A stretch of 64,000 nucleotides of DNA, taken from assembly GCA_963714375.1 (NCBI GenBank), contig CAVQOG010000006.1, positions 310,001 to 374,000 on the forward strand, written 5' to 3'. Origin of the DNA: UBA5794 sp963714375. GTDB lineage: Bacteria > Actinomycetota > Acidimicrobiia > Spongiisociales > UBA5794. Shown one piece after another: positions 7,151 to 15,555 of the stretch. The position numbers were made by a program, and so were the translations under genes. The notes below the pieces were generated by a model. The model searched no databases, had not been told where the DNA came from, and worked only from the letters and a program-made list of their open reading frames with translations. Within the stretch, counting starts at the first letter, position 1. Every line of letters starts with the position of its first letter.

Positions 7151-9403
7151 CTAGCCGAGAACGCTCTCCAGTTCATCCTCTGAGATCAGTACTGATCTTG
7201 CCTTCGATCCGACCGAAGGACCGACGATGCCCCGTGACTCAAGAATGTCCATCACGCGGCCGGCTCTGGCAAACCCGATGCGCAGCTTGCGCTGGAGCAT
7301 CGAAGTCGAACCGAGTTGGCTTCGTACGATGAGCTCGATCGCCTCTCGCATGATCTCGGGATCTTCCCCATCGAAATCCTCCAAGTCAGCTGCTTCCTGC
7401 TTCGCTTGCTCGAACACTTCGGCGTCCCGATACTGGGCATCGCGCTGCTCACGAACCCAGTCAACGGCAGCATGGACTTCAGCCTCGGTGACGAACGATC
7501 CCTGTATGCGCTCAGGCTTGGGTTCACGAGATGTCACCACGAGCATGTCGCCAAGACCTACGAGCTTGTCCGCCCCGCCCTGGTCGATAATGACGCGGGA
7601 ATCCGTCTGGGATGCCACCGAGAAGGCAAGACGAGAAGGCACGTTTGCCTTGATGACACCGGTAATCACGTTTACGGACGGGCGTTGTGTTGCAAGCACG
7701 AGGTGTATTCCAACCGCTCGGGCCATCTGGGCGATCCGGACGATCGAATCCTCGACGACCTTGCCGGCAACCATCATGAGGTCGTTGAGCTCATCAACAA
7801 CGATGACGATGTAGGGAAAACGATCGAACATCTCCTCGTCGAGGCCACCGGCGTCGTACTGCTCACGGTATGAGTCAATGTCACGAACACCGGCGTCGGC
7901 GAGAAGGTCGTAACGACGATCCATTTCCGACACGGCCCATTGGAGGGCGTCGGCAGCCTTCTTGGGGTTCGTGATGACTCTCGTGAGAAGGTGCGGCACG
8001 TCGTTGTACTGACCAAGCTCCACACGTTTCGGATCGACGAGGATCAAACGCACCTCTTCCGGGGTGGCTCTCATGAGGATCGACGTCAGAAGAGAGTTGA
8101 TACAGGACGATTTTCCGGCACCCGTTGCACCTGCGATCAACACGTGCGGAAGCTCGGTGAGTCGCAACATGCGGGCAGCACCAGAAACGTCCATGCCGAG
8201 GGCAACAAGCATCGGGTCGTGGTCAAGTGTTGCGATGTCTGACCGGAGGATCTCGCCGAGCGTGACAAGATGACGTTTCCGGTTTGGAACCTCGATCCCA
8301 ATTGCTGACTTGCCAGGAATCGGAGCAAGGATCCGCACATCGTGCGCCGCCAAGGCATACGCGATGTCGTTACTCAAATTCGTGACCTTGGCGACCTTGA
8401 CCCCAGGGGCAAGTTCGATCTCATAGCGTGTCACGGTGGGTCCTGGAACAATCCGCGTGAGGTTCGCTTCGACCCCGTGCTGGCGAAGGGCGTCCTCGAG
8501 TGCTTCGCCGGTCTCCTTGAGACCTCGTCCGTCGTGGCCATTGTTGGAAGACACAGACAGGATGTCGAGTGGCGGAAGCGTGTAGCCGTCCATCTTCACC
8601 GGTACAGCGACCTTCGGCTGAACGGGCTTGGCGTTTTGCGGTCCTGTTGGCTCTGGATTTCGCTGCTTCTTCGGTCGGGTGTTCGGCGCTGGCTCCACCG
8701 ACTCGGGTTGGGTTGAGGCGATGAGAGGCCTATCCACGAGCACGGTCGAATCTGCCTCCGCGTCTGATCGACCAAAACCGGAGAACCGAACAAATCCAGT
8801 GAAGTAGGTGCCGATCTGGCGGAAGACATCCCCAAGGGATGCCCTGGTGATCAGGAGAGCACCCACACCGATCACAGCGACGAGGACCACTGATGTACCC
8901 CAGTAGCCGATCAGGCGTTCGAGTGGGAACGTGATGAGCGATCCAACCGCTCCCCCGTGCTCTGACACAGATTCGGTTCCCCCCGCAAGCGGCACATTTC
9001 CCGTGAAGAGGTGGAAAAGAGCGACCGAACCGACGAAGAGGATTCCAACACCAACCACGGTGCGGCCGTGATCGTCCTTGTTGATGAGACCGATCAGAGA
9101 AGCTCCAGCAATGATGAGAGCGAGCGGAACAGCGAATGCCCAGACACCGAATAGGACCCTCGCCACTCCCGATGCCGAGGAACCAACCGGCCCCGAAAGC
9201 TCGAAGAACGAGAGGGTCAGAAGGAGTGATGCAACGATGAGGACGACACCCCAAACGTCCCTGCGATGGTCGCCGAGTGATTCGCCGATCTTTCCCGGCA
9301 CTGCCCCCAGCGCGGAGGTCGTCCGTTTCAGTCTCGACTGTTTCTTCTTTTTTCGTGCGGTACTCCGCCCCTTGGCCCCACCCGATGTGGTGCGAGTGGC
9401 CAT
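7151..9403 (-). CDS. ftsK: DNA translocase FtsK/SpoIIIE
   Basis: 750 residues. A basic N-terminus is followed by four membrane segments (about 50-180), a Pro/Lys/Gln-rich linker (about 220-270) and the motor: Walker A 'GATGAGKSS', Walker B region 'IVIVVDELNDLM', and 'LATQRPSVNVITGVIKANVPSR'. The C-terminal winged-helix gamma domain ('STSMLQRKLRIGFARAGRVMD') reads polar KOPS-type sequences. The protein pumps chromosome ends through the division septum. It follows RNase J and dapA on the same strand, a common actinobacterial order, but has its own TAGTGT box 9 nt before the start. Confidence 0.95.
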   Translation of the reverse strand: MATRTTSGGAKGRSTARKKKKQSRLKRTTSALGAVPGKIGESLGDHRRDVWGVVLIVASLLLTLSFFELSGPVGSSASGVARVLFGVWAFAVPLALIIAGASLIGLINKDDHGRTVVGVGILFVGSVALFHLFTGNVPLAGGTESVSEHGGAVGSLITFPLERLIGYWGTSVVLVAVIGVGALLITRASLGDVFRQIGTYFTGFVRFSGFGRSDAEADSTVLVDRPLIASTQPESVEPAPNTRPKKQRNPEPTGPQNAKPVQPKVAVPVKMDGYTLPPLDILSVSSNNGHDGRGLKETGEALEDALRQHGVEANLTRIVPGPTVTRYEIELAPGVKVAKVTNLSNDIAYALAAHDVRILAPIPGKSAIGIEVPNRKRHLVTLGEILRSDIATLDHDPMLVALGMDVSGAARMLRLTELPHVLIAGATGAGKSSCINSLLTSILMRATPEEVRLILVDPKRVELGQYNDVPHLLTRVITNPKKAADALQWAVSEMDRRYDLLADAGVRDIDSYREQYDAGGLDEEMFDRFPYIVIVVDELNDLMMVAGKVVEDSIVRIAQMARAVGIHLVLATQRPSVNVITGVIKANVPSRLAFSVASQTDSRVIIDQGGADKLVGLGDMLVVTSREPKPERIQGSFVTEAEVHAAVDWVREQRDAQYRDAEVFEQAKQEAADLEDFDGEDPEIMREAIELIVRSQLGSTSMLQRKLRIGFARAGRVMDILESRGIVGPSVGSKARSVLISEDELESVLG

Positions 9404-9412
9404 GGGAGACGA

Positions 9413-9418
9413 ACACTA
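9413..9418 (-). promoter_or_regulatory. -10 box TAGTGT of ftsK
   Basis: GTAGTGT ends 9 nt before the ATG at 9403; the leader would be 2-3 nt. It lies in the 99-bp gap after rnj. Confidence 0.45.
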
Positions 9419-9502
9419 CCCCAACTCCCGAGCAGAACAAACCACCGATCGCGCGTGGTCACGCGCGAAGAGTTACATCCGTGTAATTCGGTACCACGAT
9501 CG

Positions 9503-11131
9503 TCAGACTTCGAACACCACGGGAAGCACGACAGGTCGGCGTCCTGCATGCTTCTTGACAGCCCGTGCCGCTGAGTTCCGGACCCGTTGACGCAGCGTGT
9601 CCATGTCGATGGGTACGTCAAGACTGCCGACAGAGTCGATGATCCGACTGCGGATCAGGGTGTGGAGCTCTTCCTCATCTGCGGTAACCCCGTGGGAGTC
9701 GATGTCGGGTCCGATCAGGATCTCGCCCGTGCGGAGATTGATACCGATCGTCACCGTCATCACCCCATCGTCTGCAAGGTGTCTGCGATCGCGAATGACC
9801 TCATCATCGCCGCCGATGTCTGTCCCATCGACATAGACATACCCGGATGGGACGACGCCCCGCTCAACCGTGAGTTTGCCATTCTTGAGAGTCACCCGAT
9901 CGCCGTCCTGGCAGATCTCGACTTCGGGAATCCGCATCTCACGTCCGAGTGCGGCGTTTGCATGCATATGTCGGTATTCGCCGTGCACCGGAATCATCGC
10001 CTCTGGTCTGACCGTGTTGTAAAACGTCTTGAGCTCCTCGGCTGCTGCGTGACCCGACACATGCACGTGCGTGTTGCGACCGTGGTACACCGTCACACCT
10101 GCTCGATACAGGTTGTTGATCACCTTCGACACCTTCTTCTCGTTACCAGGGATCGGCGTCGCCGAGATGATCACCGTGTCGGTATCGGCGAGCGACACCG
10201 ACCGATGCTGTCCGGCTGCCATGAGAGAGAGCGCTGCAAATGGCTCTCCCTGACTCCCGGTCGAGATGATGGCCGTGTCTGCTGGCGGCATATCGACGAG
10301 TTCGTTCAGCTCGACAAGTCCATTCTTGGGGATATTCAGCGACCCGAGGTCGGCGGCGATCTCCGAGTTGCGCAACATCGAACGACCGATGAATGCAAAC
10401 TTCCGATTGTCGGCCACAACTGCATCGATTGCCTGTTGGACACGGTGCACGTGGGAGGCAAAGCACGCCATGATGACACGCCCTTCGGCGCGTGAAACGA
10501 TCTGATTCAGGCGCTCTCCAACGGTGATCTCTGACGGTATATAGCCTTCACGCTCGGCATTGGTGGAATCGGCGAGGAGCAGCCTGACTCCCTTCTCCCC
10601 GATGGTGCCGAACGATCTGAGATCGGTCGGGATACCGTCGAGTGGTGTGGGGTCGAGTTTGAAGTCGCCACTGTGGAGAACGATGCCTTCGGGCGTGTTG
10701 AACGCAATCGCCGCCGCGTCTGGGATCGAGTGTGACACGGGAATGAACGTGAACCGGAAGGGTCCATCCTCGACCCAGTCGTAGTACTGGACTGGCCTCA
10801 GGTCTGGTACGAGTCCGTATTCTTCGATACGTGCTCTGGCGAACCCGACGGTCAGCGGTGTCCCATAGATGGGAACATTGACCTCACGCAGGAGGAACGA
10901 AAGCGCTCCGATGTGATCCTCATGGCCGTGGGTGAGAATGATGCAGGAAAGGTCGTCTTTCCGTTCAACCACACCGGAGAAGTCCGGGAGCACGAGGTCG
11001 ACACCGAGCATGTCCTCTTCGGGGAACATGAGGCCGCAGTCGATCATTGCCATGGAGCCATCGATTTCGATGGTTGCACAGTTTCTTCCGACCTCGCCGA
11101 GGCCACCGAGGAACCCGATCTGGACCGTCAC
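9503..11131 (-). CDS. rnj: ribonuclease J
   Basis: 542 residues, the usual length. The metallo-beta-lactamase signature 'LTHGHEDHIGALSFLL' holds two zinc ions; beta-CASP motifs follow: 'GRSMLRNSEIA', 'STGSQGEP', 'VHVSGHAAAEELK', 'PVHGEYRHM'. The protein is a combined 5' exonuclease and endonuclease in RNA turnover and rRNA maturation. The ATG overlaps the dapA stop by 4 bp, so the two are co-translated, as in many actinobacteria. RNase J can degrade RNA from the 5' end, which matters in a genome where many transcripts appear to start at the AUG. Confidence 0.95.
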   Translation of the reverse strand: MTVQIGFLGGLGEVGRNCATIEIDGSMAMIDCGLMFPEEDMLGVDLVLPDFSGVVERKDDLSCIILTHGHEDHIGALSFLLREVNVPIYGTPLTVGFARARIEEYGLVPDLRPVQYYDWVEDGPFRFTFIPVSHSIPDAAAIAFNTPEGIVLHSGDFKLDPTPLDGIPTDLRSFGTIGEKGVRLLLADSTNAEREGYIPSEITVGERLNQIVSRAEGRVIMACFASHVHRVQQAIDAVVADNRKFAFIGRSMLRNSEIAADLGSLNIPKNGLVELNELVDMPPADTAIISTGSQGEPFAALSLMAAGQHRSVSLADTDTVIISATPIPGNEKKVSKVINNLYRAGVTVYHGRNTHVHVSGHAAAEELKTFYNTVRPEAMIPVHGEYRHMHANAALGREMRIPEVEICQDGDRVTLKNGKLTVERGVVPSGYVYVDGTDIGGDDEVIRDRRHLADDGVMTVTIGINLRTGEILIGPDIDSHGVTADEEELHTLIRSRIIDSVGSLDVPIDMDTLRQRVRNSAARAVKKHAGRRPVVLPVVFEV

Positions 11132-12033
11132 GATGCGCGGTACTCGGCGATAGCGTCGAGTGCGTTGCCGACGAGTTCGAGTGTCTCGGGCTTTGCAGGA
11201 AGCAGGGGAAGCTTCGGATCACCCACGTGATCCCAGTATTTCGTAAGTCCAGCCTTGAGCGGCATGGGATTCGGCTCGCTGAAGAGGGCCGTGTTGAGTG
11301 GTGCAATCAAGTCGTCGAGCTCCTTGGCCGTTGTGTCGTCGCCATCGATGACGGCCGAGACCATCGCTGCGATCTCGCGCCCTGCGAGGTGTGAAGAAAC
11401 CGATACGACGCCGACTCCGTTGGCTTCCACGATCCGTCGTGTGTGTCCATCGCTTCCGCTGTATACGGCAAACCCCTCGGGGAGCGCTTCGATGCAACGA
11501 CGTGACCAATCCGGATCGTCAACCGCGTCCTTGACGGCGATGATACGGGGATGCTCGGCGAGTTCGCTCAGGGTCTCGATCTCCACGAGCGTCGCTGTCC
11601 GTCCGGGGATGTTGTAGATCATGAGCGGCCGGTCGGTTGCGTCGGCAATCGCAGTCATGTGCGCCACAATGCCGGCCTGTGGCGGCTTCGAGTAGTACGG
11701 CGTCACAGCCATGACACCGTCGACCCCGGCAATCGCTGCCGCCTCGGCGAGTTCGATCGACACCGCGGTGTTGTACGTCCCGACACCGGCGACGACCGTC
11801 ATTTTGTCTCCGGTCGCGTCTACGGCGGCCTTGAACAGAGCAATCTTTTCGGCCTTCGACAGAACGGGTGACTCCCCGGTTGTCCCGGCGACGACCACCC
11901 CATCGGAACCGTTTACCCCAAGGTGGTGAATCAACTTCCAGAAGGTTGCGTAGTCGACGGATCCCTCAGACGTGAACGGTGTGATGATGGCGGTGAGGAC
12001 CCGCCCAAAAGGTGCGCCCGGTCTGTTCTGCAT
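11128..12033 (-). CDS. dapA: 4-hydroxy-tetrahydrodipicolinate synthase
   Basis: 301 residues. 'VVAGTTGESPVLS' is the substrate-binding loop; the catalytic Tyr is in 'MIYNIPGRTA' and the Schiff-base Lys in 'IIAVKDAVDD'. It condenses pyruvate with aspartate semialdehyde in the first committed step to diaminopimelate and lysine. The next enzyme, DapB, is encoded at 13048, 1 kb away. TATCTT lies 6 nt before the ATG, so the dapA-rnj message is probably leaderless. Confidence 0.95.
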   Translation of the reverse strand: MQNRPGAPFGRVLTAIITPFTSEGSVDYATFWKLIHHLGVNGSDGVVVAGTTGESPVLSKAEKIALFKAAVDATGDKMTVVAGVGTYNTAVSIELAEAAAIAGVDGVMAVTPYYSKPPQAGIVAHMTAIADATDRPLMIYNIPGRTATLVEIETLSELAEHPRIIAVKDAVDDPDWSRRCIEALPEGFAVYSGSDGHTRRIVEANGVGVVSVSSHLAGREIAAMVSAVIDGDDTTAKELDDLIAPLNTALFSEPNPMPLKAGLTKYWDHVGDPKLPLLPAKPETLELVGNALDAIAEYRAS

Positions 12034-12039
12034 CCCATG

Positions 12040-12045
12040 AAGATA
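12040..12045 (-). promoter_or_regulatory. -10 box TATCTT of dapA-rnj, leaderless
   Basis: TATCTT ends 6 nt before the dapA ATG at 12033. The heptad array at 12061 lies 15 bp further upstream, over the -35 area. Confidence 0.6.
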
Positions 12046-12060
12046 TCACTAGTCGGACGA

Positions 12061-12137
12061 GGAATTACGGATGACGGACGACAGACGACAGACGACAGAC
12101 GACAGACGACAGACGAGACTTTCGGATTGCGGAGGCG
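12061..12137. repeat. heptad repeat array between divergent dapA and thioredoxin promoters
   Basis: Eleven 7-bp units in one register: GGAATTA, CGGATGA, CGGACGA, then CAGACGA five times (12082-12116), GACTTTC, GGATTGC, GGAGGCG. It fills the centre of a 144-bp intergenic region that carries a -10 box for each divergent gene. Confidence 0.85.
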
Positions 12138-12165
12138 GAGCGACAGATCAGTTCTCCGTCGTCGG

Positions 12166-12171
12166 TAGTCT
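12166..12171 (+). promoter_or_regulatory. -10 box TAGTCT of the thioredoxin-TPR gene, leaderless
   Basis: GTAGTCT ends 6 nt before the ATG at 12178. Confidence 0.6.
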
Positions 12172-12177
12172 GTTGGT

Positions 12178-13023
12178 ATGGCATCAGCAAGTCCCCATGT
12201 GCGTGACGTATCGATGGCGGAGTTTCAGCAGGAGGTTCTGCTTCGGTCCCGCGAGGTGCCCGTCTTGGTCGACTTCTGGGCAGAGTGGTGTCAGCCGTGC
12301 AAGACCTTGTCCCCGTATCTTGAGGCACTCGCCGACGAGTATGCCGGCCAGTTCGAGTTGGCCAAAGTGGACGTCGACGCAAACCAGGAGTTGTCGGCGC
12401 AATTCATCGTCCAGTCGATCCCTACGGTCATTGCCATCAAGAACGGAAAGGAAGTCGGACGATTCCAAGGGGCGATCCCCGAGGCATCCATCCGAGAGTT
12501 CCTTACCGAAGTGCTGCCGACAGAACTCGACCTGATGTTCGAGCAGGCGCGAACGGCGCTGATCACAGGAGATACACCCGGCGCGGAACACATCCTGCGC
12601 CAAGTTCTTTCCGAGAAGGCCGATCACCAGGACGCAGGAACAAGCCTCGCTGCCCTCCTCATCGATCGCGGGGATATCGACGAGGCAATGATTGTTCTTG
12701 GGAAGCTGATACCCGATGCGGATGTCGAGCGACTCCAGGCAGCGGCCCGCCTCAGACAGAGCGCCGGAGGCGACATCGCAGAGCTCGAAGCGGTCGCCAC
12801 AGCCAATCCCGACGATGACGCTGCCCAGCTCGATCTTGCCCGAGCTCTCGCAGCGCACTCAGAGTACGAGCCTGCACTTGATCGGATGCTCGCGATCGTT
12901 GTCCGCGCTGGTGATGTGAAGGAAGCGGCCAGACTCGCGATGGTCGATATCTTCGATGTCCTTGGGAATGAACACCCGCTGACCCAGACGTACCGCCGAA
13001 AGCTCGCGGCGGCATTGTTCTAG
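12178..13023 (+). CDS. thioredoxin-domain/TPR protein, CnoX (YbbN)-like
   Basis: 281 residues. An N-terminal thioredoxin fold (about 10-115) has the active site 'WAEWCQPCK' (CxPC) and the cis-proline in 'QSIPTVIAI'. The rest is helical TPR-like repeats: 'EQARTALITGDTPGAEHILRQVL', 'LAALLIDRGDIDEAMIVLGKL', 'LDLARALAAHSEYEPALDRML'. This is the architecture of CnoX/YbbN, which protects folding proteins from over-oxidation and hands them to chaperonins. The presence of both cysteines suggests redox activity; E. coli CnoX lacks the full pair. No signal peptide, so cytoplasmic. Confidence 0.88.
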   Translation: MASASPHVRDVSMAEFQQEVLLRSREVPVLVDFWAEWCQPCKTLSPYLEALADEYAGQFELAKVDVDANQELSAQFIVQSIPTVIAIKNGKEVGRFQGAIPEASIREFLTEVLPTELDLMFEQARTALITGDTPGAEHILRQVLSEKADHQDAGTSLAALLIDRGDIDEAMIVLGKLIPDADVERLQAAARLRQSAGGDIAELEAVATANPDDDAAQLDLARALAAHSEYEPALDRMLAIVVRAGDVKEAARLAMVDIFDVLGNEHPLTQTYRRKLAAALF

Positions 13024-13026
13024 CCG

Positions 13027-13054
13027 TTGAGCGTTCAGCGTTGGACGTTAGGCG
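13027..13054. repeat. heptad repeat array at convergent gene ends
   Basis: TTGAGCG, TTCAGCG, TTGGACG, TTAGGCG in 7-bp register directly after the thioredoxin-TPR stop. The dapB stop codon (TAA on the minus strand, 13048-13050) lies in the last unit. Confidence 0.75.
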
Positions 13055-13809
13055 ATTCCCAGGAGGGAATCGAGGCCGACAGCAAGGGGGGCTTTCTGCG
13101 CCGATACCGAACGGACTGCGAGCAAGATTCCCGGCAGGAACGCGTCGCGGTCCATCGTGTCGTGGCGAAGCGAAAGTGTTTCACCCTCGGAGCCAAACAT
13201 CACGAGCTGATGGGCGAGCAGGCCCGGCATCCGGACCGAATGCACCGACACGCCATCAACGGTCGCTCCCAGCGCCCCAATGTGAAACTCCTCGGATTCC
13301 TTCGCACGTCGCTGTGCTCCCCCGGCAGCGGCAATGCGAGCTGCCGTCGCGATCGCCGTCCCCGATGGGGCATCAATCTTTCGATCGTGGTGCATCTCGA
13401 TGACTTCAGCGACCTCGAAGTACTTCGCGGCCATCTCGGCCATCTTCATCATCAGAACGCCACCGATCGAGAAGTTCGGGACGACAAGGCAGTTGCCTGG
13501 TCCATTCCCCCACAGCTCCTCGAGCGCCGCAAGCCTCTCCGCATCGAAACCGGAGGTGCCCACGACAACGTTCGAGCCGAATTGTCTCCAGTGCGCAAGG
13601 TGATCCATCACCGAAGCCGGCGGCGAGAACTCCAAAATGACATCACATCCGTCGAGGGTTTCAGGATCCTGACTGATCGACAGCCCGGCGATATTCCCTG
13701 CGGTGTTCTGGTCGTACAGTGCGATCAGGTGAAGATCGTCCGCCTCAGCGAATGCCCTGGCGGCAAGGCTCCCCATCCTGCCCGAGGCCCCGGAGACACC
13801 GACTTTCAC
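13048..13809 (-). CDS. dapB: 4-hydroxy-tetrahydrodipicolinate reductase
   Basis: 253 residues, GTG start overlapping the stop of the M16 peptidase gene by 4 bp. The N-terminal 'VGVSGASGRMGSL' is the NAD(P)-binding loop; 'EVIEMHHDRKIDAPSGTA' is the diagnostic DapB motif with the catalytic His and Lys. It reduces the DapA product to tetrahydrodipicolinate. The M16 peptidase-dapB order is widespread in actinobacteria. The last residues and the stop fall in a heptad repeat unit. Confidence 0.95.
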   Translation of the reverse strand: MKVGVSGASGRMGSLAARAFAEADDLHLIALYDQNTAGNIAGLSISQDPETLDGCDVILEFSPPASVMDHLAHWRQFGSNVVVGTSGFDAERLAALEELWGNGPGNCLVVPNFSIGGVLMMKMAEMAAKYFEVAEVIEMHHDRKIDAPSGTAIATAARIAAAGGAQRRAKESEEFHIGALGATVDGVSVHSVRMPGLLAHQLVMFGSEGETLSLRHDTMDRDAFLPGILLAVRSVSAQKAPLAVGLDSLLGIA

Positions 13810-15053
13810 TGGACAAACTCCTCAAGATCATCGGCGGAAAAGGGTCCGACGGCGCCAAGCACGTAGGGACCCTGGTATGCCGCCTTGACGGCCTCGAGCA
13901 CTTCGTCCTGAGTCACGTTCGAGATCACTTCTACCGTTTCGTCGACGGTGAGATGCTCCATGCCGGTCAGCTCGGTTTGACCGATGCGATTCATGCGGCT
14001 GAGAGCATCCTCGAGTCCGAGAGCAAGGGCGCCCTTCACATAGCCCTTGGCTCGGTTGAGTTCCTCATCGGTCAATCCATCATTCATCAGTCTGGCGATC
14101 TCCGTGCGGACAAGACCGAGAACCTCAGCGGTCTGACTCGGAGCAGTGCCGACGTAGACGGCGCTCGCACCGGCGTCTGCGAACGGCATCCGAAAACTGT
14201 GAACGGAATAGGCCAGGCCACGGGTCTCGCGAATCTCATGGAACAAGCGCGAGTTCATACCACCACCAAGAACGTGGTCAGCAAGCATCAGGGCGTAGCG
14301 GCGCTCATCGTCGCGTGCAAAAGACTCGCTTCCGAAAACGAGGTGGGCCTGCTCGGTGTCCTTGGTTCTGACCTGCACCCGCGACGAAACCACCGGCTTG
14401 GTCAGCACGTGGTCGGTTTGGAGACCGGACCACTCTCCGAACCGTGCCGCAACCTGATCAATGACGTCGTCAGGGAGGTTCCCTGCGATCGATATCACTG
14501 TCGAATAAGGCGTATAGCGACGAGACCAATACGCATCGATCGTTTCGCGGGACATGTCCGTGATGGACTCCTTCGTCCCGAGGATCGGTGGCGACAGCGG
14601 GTGGTTGGACCACAACGCCTCGACGAACTGTTCATGGGCGACATCGGTCGGGTCATCCTCGTTCATGTTGATCTCTTCAAGAACGACGTGACGTTCGCTG
14701 TCGATTTCAGCCTGACGGAATGCGGGGCGCTGGATCATCTCCGAGAGAATCTCAAGACCGAGCGGGAAATCCTCGTCTCGCAGACGCGTCCAAAAACACG
14801 TGTACTCCTTCGACGTAAACGCATTGTGCCGCGCACCAACTCCGTCGAACGCTCCGGAGATGTCCCTGGCAGACCATGACTCCGATCCTTTGAACAACAG
14901 ATGCTCCAGAAAGTGTGACGCACCCGCTTCGGGACCAGCCTCGTCTCGGCTCCCCGTGGCAACCCAGCACCCGATCGCGACTGATCGAGTCGACGGCATG
15001 TGGTGCGTGATGATTCTGAGCCCGTTGGGGAGAGTTGTTAGTTGGTGTTCCAT
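13806..15053 (-). CDS. M16 family zinc metallopeptidase
   Basis: 415 residues. The inverted zinc motif HxxEH appears as 'ASHFLEHLLFKGS' with the downstream Glu in 'INMNEDDPT...E' region; 'GGGMNSRLFHEIRETRGLAYSV' is the conserved substrate-cradle motif of processing-peptidase-like M16B enzymes. It probably degrades or processes peptides in the cytoplasm. Translationally coupled to dapB. TATCAT lies 9 nt before the ATG. Confidence 0.92.
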   Translation of the reverse strand: MEHQLTTLPNGLRIITHHMPSTRSVAIGCWVATGSRDEAGPEAGASHFLEHLLFKGSESWSARDISGAFDGVGARHNAFTSKEYTCFWTRLRDEDFPLGLEILSEMIQRPAFRQAEIDSERHVVLEEINMNEDDPTDVAHEQFVEALWSNHPLSPPILGTKESITDMSRETIDAYWSRRYTPYSTVISIAGNLPDDVIDQVAARFGEWSGLQTDHVLTKPVVSSRVQVRTKDTEQAHLVFGSESFARDDERRYALMLADHVLGGGMNSRLFHEIRETRGLAYSVHSFRMPFADAGASAVYVGTAPSQTAEVLGLVRTEIARLMNDGLTDEELNRAKGYVKGALALGLEDALSRMNRIGQTELTGMEHLTVDETVEVISNVTQDEVLEAVKAAYQGPYVLGAVGPFSADDLEEFVQ

Positions 15054-15062
15054 CGTTGCTCG

Positions 15063-15068
15063 ATGATA
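15063..15068 (-). promoter_or_regulatory. -10 box TATCAT of the M16-dapB unit
   Basis: TATCAT ends 9 nt before the ATG at 15053, in the 64-bp gap after arfB. Confidence 0.4.
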
Positions 15069-15117
15069 GGAACCCCTTGGTTGACCGAAACTCGATGGAC
15101 GGTTTCAGCGTCGCCGA

Positions 15118-15510
15118 CTACTCAAGCGGACCGGGGGGCTTTCTGAGGAGCTTCGTTCGCGATCGCATTCTCTTGTCTTCGATCCGTTTCTTCCGCGCGG
15201 ATCGCGACGGCTTCGTAAATCGCCTCGGAGGTGGGTCTGGCTTGGCTGCACCGTCGAGCACCGCTTCGAGACGACGGCGTGCCCTTTTCCGATTCGTCGC
15301 CTGGGACCGCGATCGGTCCTCCACGATCCGGATCTCGGAACCAACCTTGTTCACGATGCGGGCTCGTGACCGCTCATCGATCGCTGTTGACGTCTCGACA
15401 TCGAACCGCAGCTCAACACGTGTTGAAGACCTGTTTGCATGCTGGCCGCCGGGTCCTCCCGTGGGTGAGAATCGCCATTGGAGTTCCCGATCAGGAATGT
15501 CGAACGACAG
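15118..15510 (-). CDS. arfB: ArfB-like ribosome rescue peptidyl-tRNA hydrolase, probable CTG start
   Basis: 130 residues. The frame begins just after an in-frame TGA and contains no ATG, GTG or TTG before the conserved part; the only plausible start is CTG at 15508-15510, preceded by GGAGG with 5 nt spacing. Sequence: 'FDIPDRELQWRFS-TGGPGGQHANRSSTRVELRF', the class-I release-factor GGQ motif, and a basic C-terminal tail rich in Lys/Arg that in ArfB (YaeJ) enters the empty mRNA channel. It releases peptides from stalled ribosomes. A shorter frame starting at 15354 would lose GGQ and is rejected. A -10 TACGAT is at 15537-15542. Confidence 0.85.
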   Translation of the reverse strand: MSFDIPDRELQWRFSPTGGPGGQHANRSSTRVELRFDVETSTAIDERSRARIVNKVGSEIRIVEDRSRSQATNRKRARRRLEAVLDGAAKPDPPPRRFTKPSRSARKKRIEDKRMRSRTKLLRKPPGPLE

Positions 15511-15536
15511 GGTGCCCTCCGTGAGACTTCAACGGC

Positions 15537-15546
15537 ATCGTACACT
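15537..15546. promoter_or_regulatory. two overlapping divergent -10 boxes (arfB and VWA gene)
   Basis: On the minus strand TACGAT (15537-15542) serves arfB; on the plus strand TACACT (15541-15546) lies 9 nt before the VWA-gene ATG. Both are preceded by G. They share 2 bp, so RNA polymerase could open only one at a time. Confidence 0.5.
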
Positions 15547-15555
15547 TGGCGGTTG

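Noticed and set aside
12061..12137. CRISPR-like tandem repeat
   Set aside because: Units are 7 bp, contiguous and without spacers; no cas genes nearby.
13719..14879. 386-codon open frame antisense to the M16 peptidase
   Set aside because: Same reason: the M16 motifs on the minus strand are unambiguous.
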